This document shows, in pieces, positions 21,254-26,465 of a stretch of DNA of 26,465 nt. This stretch comes from a virus: IMG/VR virus record IMGVR_UViG_3300030060_002131, positions 1-26,465 of that record. One strand, written 5' to 3'. The first letter of the stretch is position 1; each line of letters starts with the position of its first letter. The notes below the pieces were generated by a model that was not told the DNA's origin, made no database searches, and was given only the letters and a program-made list of their open reading frames with translations. Made by a program: the position numbers and the translations under genes.

Positions 21254-21847
21254 ATGGAAATACTACAAGAAAGCGATAATTCAATTTATCTTAAATTTAT
21301 AAGCAAAGAAAAGACTTTTAAGCTTGCAGACCAGGAGTGTAAGTTTAAATATATGCAACTTGATCTAGATACATTGCAAACAGGTTGGGGAAGATATGAA
21401 GGTGGCTATGAGTTTGTCTGGGATGATGTTGTTGGTGCTAAATCACAACCACCAGCAGGACATGGTTGGACAAGAGCCTTTTCTATCTGGGTTATGGTTG
21501 ATGGCGTAGAGGATAGACCTTTACTGTGGCAACGCAACAGCGTGAATGAGTATCAAACAATGTTAGAGATACTTAGAGGGTGTTACAACCAATGGAATGA
21601 GAAAAAACCTGCGCTACCATGTTTTGCATTTACTGGCACAGAAACTATAAAAGGTAAGATGAATGACTTTAACAGAGCTAACTTTTCTTTTGTAGATTGG
21701 AAACCAAGAAAAGATACGTTTGTTATTCCTACGTTTGATGCACCCAACGATGATGATTGGGTTAGTCCAAATGCAGGCCTTAGCGATAAGGTCGATGAAC
21801 AGGTCGCTAAAAGCGGTGATATTACAGAAGATGATTTGCCATTTTAG
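21254..21847 (+). CDS. Putative single-stranded DNA-binding protein with SSB-type acidic tip
   Basis: A 197-residue protein with the strongest ribosome binding site of the block (AAGGAG at 21241-21246, seven bases before ATG). The body is rich in aromatic residues and beta-strand patterns (YMQLDLDTLQTGWGRYEGGY, WTRAFSIWVMVDG), compatible with an OB-fold. The C-terminus is acidic and ends GDITEDDLPF, closely matching the D-D-D-(I/L)-P-F tip with which bacterial SSB and functional phage analogues recruit replication proteins. Position between recombination nucleases and primase-helicase fits. The body does not match E. coli SSB by eye, so it is probably a diverged phage family. Confidence 0.65.
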   Translation: MEILQESDNSIYLKFISKEKTFKLADQECKFKYMQLDLDTLQTGWGRYEGGYEFVWDDVVGAKSQPPAGHGWTRAFSIWVMVDGVEDRPLLWQRNSVNEYQTMLEILRGCYNQWNEKKPALPCFAFTGTETIKGKMNDFNRANFSFVDWKPRKDTFVIPTFDAPNDDDWVSPNAGLSDKVDEQVAKSGDITEDDLPF

Positions 21848-21850
21848 ATC

Positions 21851-23722
21851 ATGCAAGATAAGTGGGTTAATGTAGCTCCACAGATTGCTTTAGAGGTATT
21901 AGGAGAACCGAAAACTAAAACAGATAAAGAATGGCGGTGGGGATCAAAGGGAAGCTTTGTATTTAATAAAGAAGCAGGTACTTTCTTTGACTTTGAAAAT
22001 GACGAAGGCGGTGGAGTAGCCTGGTTATTAGAGACAAAGAATGTAGATAAAGACATTTTGCAAAAGTTTGATTTAGGCTTTGCACCAAATGGCAACAGCA
22101 TAATTACCTCCACTGAAAAAGATGTTGCCATAGCTACTCCTAACATAGTGGGTGCAAAGCCGATCTCTAGAGATAAATTACTACAGCTTTGGTCTGAAGC
22201 TGTTGTTAAGCTTAAATACAATGACAGCTTTATAGTCTTACGCTTTCCAGACAATCATCCTATAAAACAAAAGTACGCACCTTTTACTAAGGTTGGTGAT
22301 AGTTGGGTAATGCGTAGACCAGAAGGCAAGTTGCCTATCTATAGCGAGTGCAATTATCCCAACAAGCCAGTCCTCATCAACGAGGGTGAGAAGGCGTGCT
22401 TGGGAGCAGGCAAGCTGTATGATGGCGATGTTGCCTGTTGGCATGGAGGAGCTAAGTCTTGGGAGAAGTCAGACTGGTCGCCTGTATTTAATAGAGATGT
22501 TTATATCTTTCCAGACAATGATGATGTGGGTAGGGAAGCTGCGTGGGAGTTAGGCAAGTATTTAAAGAAGAACGGATGTAGTGTAAGGATAGCTTTACCA
22601 CCAAAAGACTTTGCGGATAAGGACGATCTTTGGGATGCCAATGAATCTAATTACTTTGATAATAGTTTTGCTTTAGAACAATATATTAAAGGTAATCAAA
22701 TGTTACCACCCAAAAGCGATATTTACTTCCAACGCATCGATGAAGTTATGGCGGAAGTAAAAGAGCCTGATTGGTTAATACAAGATATGTTTGAAAGAGA
22801 ATCAGTTATGTCTATCTTTGGTGCTGCTAAATCAGGTAAATCTTTTGTAGCTATCGCTATGGCGTGTGCTGTTGCTATGGGTGAAGAATTTTATGGAAGT
22901 GCAAGTAAACAGGCAACTACACTTTACCTCTGTGGAGAGGGGAAGCGTGGAGTTGGTCGCCGCATTAAAGCTTATGAGCAATACTTTAATAAAGACTTAT
23001 CAAAAGCACCGCTTCTATTATCTAACAGAGGTGCAAGGATTACAGAGGATGATGAGTTTGATAAGTTGTTGACAACTTGCAGAGAAATAGAGGAACAATA
23101 TGGAAGTATTGGTCTAATTATTTTTGATACATTTCAACGAAACTTCTCAGGTAATGAGAACTCTAGTGAAGATGTAGGACTATTTATACAAAGATTAGAT
23201 AAGTTAGTTGCTGAGTTTGGTGCTACTTGTTGTTTTGTGCATCATACAGGTCATGGATCAAATGCAAGAGCTAGAGGATCAAGTGTTATTCAGGCTAGTT
23301 TAGATTATGAGTTTAAGGTTAGTAGAGACGATATTATTGATGAGATGTGGGTTGATTTTGAGCAGACACTTAACAAAGACGGAATGGGTATGGCTAAGAT
23401 GCAATATAAGTTCCACGAAGTAAATCTGCTTGGCTTTGATAACCTAACAAGTGGTGTACTGATACCTGAAGATAAGCCAATAGATATTAAAGAATCTACA
23501 GTTAATGAAGAAACTATAAAAGCACTTATAACTGTAGCTGAACAGCAATGCCCTGATGATCCTGTAAGTGTATGGTTAAATGCAGCAGACATAGAGGGTA
23601 TATTGAAGGTAAAACGTAAGACTGCTCAAGGAAGATTGAAGCAATTAAAGGAAAAAGGATTGGTGCATTACAAAGAAAATTATGGTTATCAGGCTAAAAA
23701 ATGGGATGAAGGAGTGTTCTGA
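21851..23722 (+). CDS. Primase-helicase: Toprim plus RepA-like AAA ATPase plus C-terminal winged helix
   Basis: A 623-residue replication protein. The N-terminal 100 residues contain GSFVFNKEAGTFFDFENDEG, resembling a primase N-domain, but no zinc-binding Cys/His set is visible. A Toprim domain follows: VLINEGEKACLGAG (Glu178 and Glu180) and YIFPDNDDVGREAA (Asp222 and Asp224). A RecA-like ATPase (RepA/AAA_25 type) has Walker A GAAKSGKS at 324-331, Walker B GLIIFDT (Asp426) and a conserved CCFVHHTGHGSNARARGSS segment. The last 80 residues contain VKRKTAQGRLKQLKEKGLVH, a winged-helix-like DNA-binding end. It probably primes and unwinds phage DNA. The stop overlaps the methyltransferase start by one base. 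Confidence 0.88.
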   Translation: MQDKWVNVAPQIALEVLGEPKTKTDKEWRWGSKGSFVFNKEAGTFFDFENDEGGGVAWLLETKNVDKDILQKFDLGFAPNGNSIITSTEKDVAIATPNIVGAKPISRDKLLQLWSEAVVKLKYNDSFIVLRFPDNHPIKQKYAPFTKVGDSWVMRRPEGKLPIYSECNYPNKPVLINEGEKACLGAGKLYDGDVACWHGGAKSWEKSDWSPVFNRDVYIFPDNDDVGREAAWELGKYLKKNGCSVRIALPPKDFADKDDLWDANESNYFDNSFALEQYIKGNQMLPPKSDIYFQRIDEVMAEVKEPDWLIQDMFERESVMSIFGAAKSGKSFVAIAMACAVAMGEEFYGSASKQATTLYLCGEGKRGVGRRIKAYEQYFNKDLSKAPLLLSNRGARITEDDEFDKLLTTCREIEEQYGSIGLIIFDTFQRNFSGNENSSEDVGLFIQRLDKLVAEFGATCCFVHHTGHGSNARARGSSVIQASLDYEFKVSRDDIIDEMWVDFEQTLNKDGMGMAKMQYKFHEVNLLGFDNLTSGVLIPEDKPIDIKESTVNEETIKALITVAEQQCPDDPVSVWLNAADIEGILKVKRKTAQGRLKQLKEKGLVHYKENYGYQAKKWDEGVF

Positions 23723-24249
23723 TGATACCTTTTCCAAATAAAAAATATAATATTATTTACGCTGATCCACCTTGGGATGTTAAGAGGGGATGTGATTGGA
23801 ATAGTAATGGTAAAACAAGAGAATTACCTTATCCAACAATGGATATAGAAAATATAAAAAAATTACCTATAAGTGATATAGCTGAAAAGAATTGCAAATT
23901 ATATATGTGGACAATTAACAAATATTTAGATCAATCTTTTGATGTCATAAAAGCTTGGGGGTTTAAATACAGTACAACTTTAATTTGGGTTAAAAAACCA
24001 AGAGGATTAGGTTTAGGCGGCACTTTTACAACAAATGTTGAATATCTTTTGTTTGCCTATAAAGGTAAGCAAAACGCACAAAAAAAATATGATAGTTGTT
24101 GGTGGGAATTGCCTAGAAGTTATCACAGCAAAAAACCTGACTTTTTTAGAGACATTATTGCGGAAACCTATGACAGCGAAGAAAAAAAGATAGAGCTTTT
24201 TGCTAGAAATAAATATAAAGGATGGGATTGTTGGGGTAATGAGGTTTAA
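23722..24249 (+). CDS. MT-A70 family adenine-N6 DNA methyltransferase
   Basis: A 175-residue protein starting one base into the previous stop. The catalytic DPPW motif lies at residues 15-18 in NIIYADPPWDV. MT-A70 marks follow: CKLYMWTINKYLDQSFDVIK, STTLIWVKKPRGLGLG, and the C-terminal EEKKIELFARNKYKGWDCWG. All blocks needed for the fold are present, though the protein is short. It probably methylates adenines in phage DNA to evade host restriction or to mark replication, with S-adenosylmethionine as donor. No cognate restriction enzyme is nearby, so it is an orphan methyltransferase. Confidence 0.92.
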   Translation: MIPFPNKKYNIIYADPPWDVKRGCDWNSNGKTRELPYPTMDIENIKKLPISDIAEKNCKLYMWTINKYLDQSFDVIKAWGFKYSTTLIWVKKPRGLGLGGTFTTNVEYLLFAYKGKQNAQKKYDSCWWELPRSYHSKKPDFFRDIIAETYDSEEKKIELFARNKYKGWDCWGNEV

Positions 24250-24253
24250 GTTA

Positions 24254-24403
24254 GTGGATATAAAAGTGGATAGATGTGGATATAAAGTGGATATAAATTG
24301 GCTATTTTCTATCCGAAATCAACATATAGTGGATATACTGGATATATATATACCTTGTATATATCCATGTATCCATAATGATCCAAGTTTTTTCATATAT
24401 CCA
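24254..24403 (+). repeat. Iteron-like GTGGATA repeat cluster in a gene-free stretch
   Basis: GTGGATA starts at 24254, 24266, 24276, 24287 and 24329, mostly extended to GTGGATATAAA. The first four starts are 12, 10 and 11 bp apart, about one helical turn each. The last is 42 bp further, about four turns. The right part has the complement form TATATCCA at 24360-24367 and 24396-24403, and TATCCA at 24370-24375. The 153-bp stretch lies right after replication genes and holds no credible gene, so an origin or an operator for a repeat-binding protein is possible. Confidence 0.65.
24339..24367 (+). other. Strong hairpin inside the repeat cluster
   Basis: TGGATATATA (24339-24348) pairs perfectly with TATATATCCA (24358-24367). 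A further G-T wobble and one A-T pair extend the stem to 24350/24356, leaving a five-base loop. The arms are one direct and one inverted copy of the repeat motif. No T tract follows, so it is not a typical terminator. In DNA it could extrude as a cruciform or bind a dimeric protein. Confidence 0.7.
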
Positions 24404-24906
24404 TGAAACAAATATATAAAGATAATGCTTTGTTGCAGATTAAGATACTTAGGAAGCTTGAATCTGAAATTGCAAACAAGTGGGGTGGTAAGAAAAGATT
24501 ATTAAAAATAATACCAAGCAATGTTGCATTAAAGTTTGAAAGAGCAGAGTGGATATTTAGAGAGTCATTAAAAGAACAAAATTATAAAAAGATATTTTCT
24601 ATGTGTGAGATGATGCAAAGAGCATATGATGCAATTATTGAAGCTGCTACAGATAATGGATATGTAGAGCTTGATCCAAATGTATCTTGCTACAAATACA
24701 ATAAAGATAAGTATGTCCTCATAGTTGGTAATGACTATGAGTTAAAAAATGTATATGATAAATATAAACAAGAACAAGACTGTATCATATTTAGTATTGA
24801 AGAATTGTTTAGATGTATTCCAGAACATTGCATAGATGCTAAAGAAGAACTTACACAAAGCAACCTTAGTCCAACTTTTAATAAAATAGATTATGTCAAA
24901 AGGTAG
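24403..24906 (+). CDS. Hypothetical 167-residue phage protein
   Basis: It starts at ATG 24403, within the last repeat copy of the upstream cluster; no good Shine-Dalgarno is visible. The N-terminal two-thirds is helical (LLQIKILRKLESEIANKWGG, then NVALKFERAEWIF). The C-terminal third has a strand-helix pattern (YVLIVGNDYELKNVYDKYKQ, then CIIFSIEELFRCIP). It may be a two-domain alpha/beta protein, but I do not recognise a family. The start inside the repeat array suggests its expression could be controlled by whatever binds there. It ends 14 bases into the next small gene. Confidence 0.7.
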   Translation: MKQIYKDNALLQIKILRKLESEIANKWGGKKRLLKIIPSNVALKFERAEWIFRESLKEQNYKKIFSMCEMMQRAYDAIIEAATDNGYVELDPNVSCYKYNKDKYVLIVGNDYELKNVYDKYKQEQDCIIFSIEELFRCIPEHCIDAKEELTQSNLSPTFNKIDYVKR

Positions 24907-25015
24907 TAAGCGCAGGCCAGAAGATAAAAAGAAAATAGATTTAAATTGGGATAAAATATTTAAGAATGACAAACTTGAAGAAAAGGATTATCAACTATAC
25001 AAAAATCATAAGTAA
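24893..25015 (+). CDS. Small basic 40-residue protein
   Basis: ATG 24893 overlaps the end of the previous gene, and TAA lies at 25013-25015. The product begins MSKGSKRRPEDKKKIDLNWD and has a basic N-terminus with one Trp near residue 19. Short proteins starting SKGSKRRPED occur, to my recollection, in several unrelated tailed phages, which supports a real gene; this is not checked. Basic charge suggests nucleic-acid contact. The function is unknown. Confidence 0.65.
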   Translation: MSKGSKRRPEDKKKIDLNWDKIFKNDKLEEKDYQLYKNHK

Positions 25016-25106
25016 AATAATTGATAATCATGTTGAGAGATCATTACAAAAGCAAGAAGATAGATTACATAGGAGAGCATTAGATGAAAAAGATACAAAG
25101 TATTGA
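24966..25106 (+). CDS. Possible 46-residue protein bridging the gap before the DUF6378-like gene
   Basis: An open frame from ATG 24966 to TGA at 25104-25106 overlaps the 40-residue gene by 50 bases and the next gene by 23. It begins MTNLKKRIINYTKIISKIID and continues with a charged helical part (RSLQKQEDRLHRRALDEK). It would fill the 68-bp gap at 25016-25083. There is no clear Shine-Dalgarno. A 17-codon frame at 25030-25083 is a competing but weaker reading. Confidence 0.35.
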   Translation: MTNLKKRIINYTKIISKIIDNHVERSLQKQEDRLHRRALDEKDTKY

Positions 25107-25347
25107 TAAGCTTTTAGCTGAAAAAGCAAAAGATTATGGTGAGCCAATAGATTATATGAGTCAGCTTGCTCAGATATGGGGTGCTATGTTGGGTAAGACA
25201 ATCAGCACAAATCAAGTAGTTGCTATGTATGTAGCTGCTAAAGCATTGCGTGGCTACAATAAACCAGATCATTTTGATAGTTTCTTAGACATAAAAGGAT
25301 ATGGCGCTATCGGTTGCAACCTCATAGATGAAATAGAGCAGGAATGA
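25084..25347 (+). CDS. DUF6378-like phage protein
   Basis: An 87-residue helical protein with ribosome binding site AGGAGA (25071-25076). LLAEKAKDYGEPIDYMSQLA, then IWGAMLGKTISTNQVVAMYV, then a Lys-x-x-Arg segment and DHFDSFLDIKGYGAIG form the pattern of a phage domain often annotated DUF6378, related in layout to MazG-like all-helical folds (conserved YG, then K..R, then D...D..GY). MazG-type proteins hydrolyse nucleotides, but the metal-binding E-x-x-E set is not evident here, so enzymatic activity is uncertain. Its stop overlaps the next start (ATGA). Confidence 0.75.
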   Translation: MKKIQSIDKLLAEKAKDYGEPIDYMSQLAQIWGAMLGKTISTNQVVAMYVAAKALRGYNKPDHFDSFLDIKGYGAIGCNLIDEIEQE

Positions 25348-25508
25348 GTAAGTTAATTAGTGTTACTATTTTAAAGAAGAAAATTGATAGTGGTGCATCA
25401 AGCTATGACTGTGCAAGAACTTTTGGTGTTAGTCAGTCAACAGTAATTAGAAGAGCTAAACAATATGGTTTACAGTTTAAAGGTAAATCAACATGGAGAA
25501 ATCTATAA
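25344..25508 (+). CDS. Small helix-turn-helix DNA-binding protein
   Basis: A 54-residue protein with ATG 25344 overlapping the previous TGA, and TAA at 25506-25508 overlapping the next ATG. Residues about 18-43 (ASSYDCARTFGVSQSTVIRR, then AKQYGL) form a clear helix-turn-helix of the Hin/resolvase or transposase type: Ala-x3-Gly in the first turn, then Ser-x-Ser-Thr-Val-x-Arg in the recognition helix. The family could be a mini-regulator or a small-terminase-like DNA-binding subunit, given that packaging genes probably follow outside the window. Which one cannot be decided here. Confidence 0.75.
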   Translation: MSKLISVTILKKKIDSGASSYDCARTFGVSQSTVIRRAKQYGLQFKGKSTWRNL

Positions 25509-26119
25509 TGGCTAAAGTAAGTATTGAGACAAATGCTAAAGATGTTAAAAGGCGTTTGGGATTATTTAAAAGCAGACATATTCCTATAGTGCTTTCTGAA
25601 TCTATCAACGAAGTTGGTATTAAGTCTGTAAATGCTATGCGATCACAAATACAAAAGAAGCTTGATAGACCAACACCATTTACTATTAAATCACCTAGCA
25701 TAGTAAAAGCGAGACCAATGAAGAATCCCTTTGCAACTGTTTTTATACATAATGCGGCTCAAAAATATTTATCAAAGTTATTTGAGGGTGGCGTATCTGT
25801 TCCAAATAAGTCTAAGATACCTGTACCATATACAGCAGGCGGACATATATCATTGAATAAATATGGTAATATTAGAGGTAAAAGATCAGGACTTGCTAAA
25901 GGTAAAAAAGACTTTATTGCTAATATAAAAGGTGTTGAGGGTGTTTATAGACGAGCAGGTGGCAAAAGAAATCCGCACGTTAAGTTGCTGATTGGTTTTG
26001 AGAGTTCTGTTACATATAGAAAAACTTTGGAGTTTTTTAAAACAATAGAAGGTGTAGTCAAAAACAATATAGGCAAAGCAATTGATAAAAATATAAAAGA
26101 AGCATTTAGGTCATTATGA
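25508..26119 (+). CDS. Minor tail protein Z-like / tail completion protein
   Basis: I chose ATG 25508 (203 residues), which overlaps the HTH gene stop, over an upstream ATG at 25493. The segment MRSQIQKKLDRPTPFTIKSP, followed by PFATVFIHNAAQKYLSKLFE and GGHISLNKYGNIRGKRSG, resembles lambda gpZ-type minor tail proteins (Arg-Pro-x-Pro-Phe-Thr, then a Gln-x-Tyr-Leu, then Asn-x-(Y/F)-Gly-Asn). The protein is very basic. In lambda, Z lies among the head-tail completion genes; here it stands apart, after the replication block and probably before the packaging genes. The assignment is by motif recognition and needs a profile search. Confidence 0.6.
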   Translation: MAKVSIETNAKDVKRRLGLFKSRHIPIVLSESINEVGIKSVNAMRSQIQKKLDRPTPFTIKSPSIVKARPMKNPFATVFIHNAAQKYLSKLFEGGVSVPNKSKIPVPYTAGGHISLNKYGNIRGKRSGLAKGKKDFIANIKGVEGVYRRAGGKRNPHVKLLIGFESSVTYRKTLEFFKTIEGVVKNNIGKAIDKNIKEAFRSL

Positions 26120-26418
26120 ATATAGCCATAGACTATGACAACACCTACACCTTAGATAAAAAAATTTGGAATCAAGTAATTAATACATTTTTGAATAATG
26201 GACATAAAGTTTTTTGTGTTACCAAAAGATATGAACACATTGCAGACGATATAAGACAGGATATGCAAATACCTATAATTTACGCAACAAAATCTAAACT
26301 AGAAGCAACATTGCAAAAAGATATAAGGATAGATATATGGATAGACGATAAGCCACAAACAATTTATCCGTATATAAGAGCTAGAAAGCCTTTAAATAAA
26401 GGCTTTGCGAGGTATTAG
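26116..26418 (+). CDS. HAD-like phosphatase, small
   Basis: A 100-residue protein overlapping the previous gene by four bases (ATGA). MNIAIDYDNTYTLD carries the HAD motif I Asp6-x-Asp8. VFCVTKR supplies a Thr (36) for motif II, IIYATKSKLEA a Lys (59 or 61) for motif III, and IDIWIDDKP the motif IV Asp-Asp (77-78). The protein is at the short end for HAD enzymes and has no cap domain, so it is probably a minimal phosphatase acting on a nucleotide or polynucleotide end; the substrate cannot be read from sequence. Such genes are common in tailed phages. Confidence 0.85.
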   Translation: MNIAIDYDNTYTLDKKIWNQVINTFLNNGHKVFCVTKRYEHIADDIRQDMQIPIIYATKSKLEATLQKDIRIDIWIDDKPQTIYPYIRARKPLNKGFARY

Positions 26419-26420
26419 TT

Positions 26421-26465
26421 TTGCGTAGGTTCTTTCTAGACAAACTATCAACGGTTATTCGTGAT
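26421..26465 (+). CDS. Possible next gene, 3'-truncated by the window end
   Basis: A TTG at 26421 sits nine bases after a GCGAGG ribosome binding site (26406-26411), a form also used at 1565. The frame stays open to the window end and encodes a basic start (MRRFFLDKLSTVIRD if TTG is read as Met). Fifteen codons are too few to name a product. Confidence 0.4.
   Translation, partial: MRRFFLDKLSTVIRD

Noticed and set aside
24339-24367. Rho-independent terminator after the methyltransferase
   Set aside because: The stem is AT-rich and not followed by a T tract; the T6 run at 24388-24393 is 20 bases away, so a structural or binding role fits better.
24254-24403. CRISPR array
   Set aside because: Repeats are about 7-11 bp with almost no spacers, and no cas genes are nearby.
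24200-24406. Plus-strand 68-codon open frame across the end of the methyltransferase and the repeat cluster
   Set aside because: Its second half is just the translated GTGGATA repeats and AT-rich hairpin, it starts inside the methyltransferase gene, and it has no ribosome binding site or coherent protein pattern.
25030-25083. 17-codon frame ending exactly at the start of the DUF6378-like gene
   Set aside because: Too short to support and in competition with the longer 24966-25106 frame; kept only as an alternative.
1-26465. tRNA genes, integrase or transposase
   Set aside because: No cloverleaf with a TTCGA-type arm or recombinase motif was recognised by eye. The HTH at 25344 has no catalytic domain, so it is not a recombinase.

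Overview
The window is a contiguous piece of an AT-rich double-stranded DNA tailed phage genome. All convincing genes lie on the + strand, are tightly packed and often overlap (TAATG and ATGA junctions). The structural genes follow the lambda-type siphovirus order: major capsid protein, head-tail joining protein, tail terminator, tail tube, G/GT chaperones with a -1 frameshift, tape measure, M-like, L-like, then a J-like tip protein. This predicts a long, non-contractile tail. Low G+C, outer-membrane-directed proteins and FecR/CHASE2/class III cyclase genes suggest a Gram-negative, streamlined, probably marine host. The exact host cannot be read from the sequence. No integrase, tRNA gene, CRISPR array or insertion sequence was seen. 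Portal, large terminase and DNA polymerase are not in this window.

Layout: 1-495 is the C-terminus of the major capsid protein. 563-5274 holds head completion and tail assembly genes. 5275-11250 is a 1991-residue tip/fibre protein with a C-terminal S74 self-cleaving chaperone domain. 11250-12533 holds small, probably virion-associated or unknown genes. 12537-19053 is a lysis-like region (two holin-like membrane proteins, a staphylococcal-nuclease-fold protein and a GH24 lysozyme). Inside it sits a five-gene insert, 12868-17617. A sigma70-like promoter at 19075-19102 opens a second block, 19138-24249, for recombination and replication: YqaJ exonuclease, PD-(D/E)xK nuclease, an SSB-like protein, a Toprim/RepA-like primase-helicase and an MT-A70 methyltransferase. 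A 150-bp stretch at 24254-24403 carries helically phased GTGGATA repeats and a strong hairpin. 24403-26465 holds small genes, an HTH protein, a minor-tail-Z-like protein and a HAD-like phosphatase, and probably leads towards the terminase.

The most interesting part is 12868-17617. It encodes, in overlapping order, a CsgF homologue, a CsgG lipoprotein pore homologue, a secreted protein with curlin-like repeats, a secreted FecR-domain protein and a membrane-bound CHASE2 sensor fused to a class III adenylate cyclase with all expected catalytic residues. This looks like a phage-borne curli-type (type VIII) secretion unit coupled to a cyclic-nucleotide signalling unit. It is embedded between two holin-like genes, so it is probably expressed late. 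csgF/csgG-like genes have, to my unverified recollection, been noted in some marine pelagiphage genomes. The full five-gene combination with the FecR and CHASE2-cyclase partners is the part that deserves attention.
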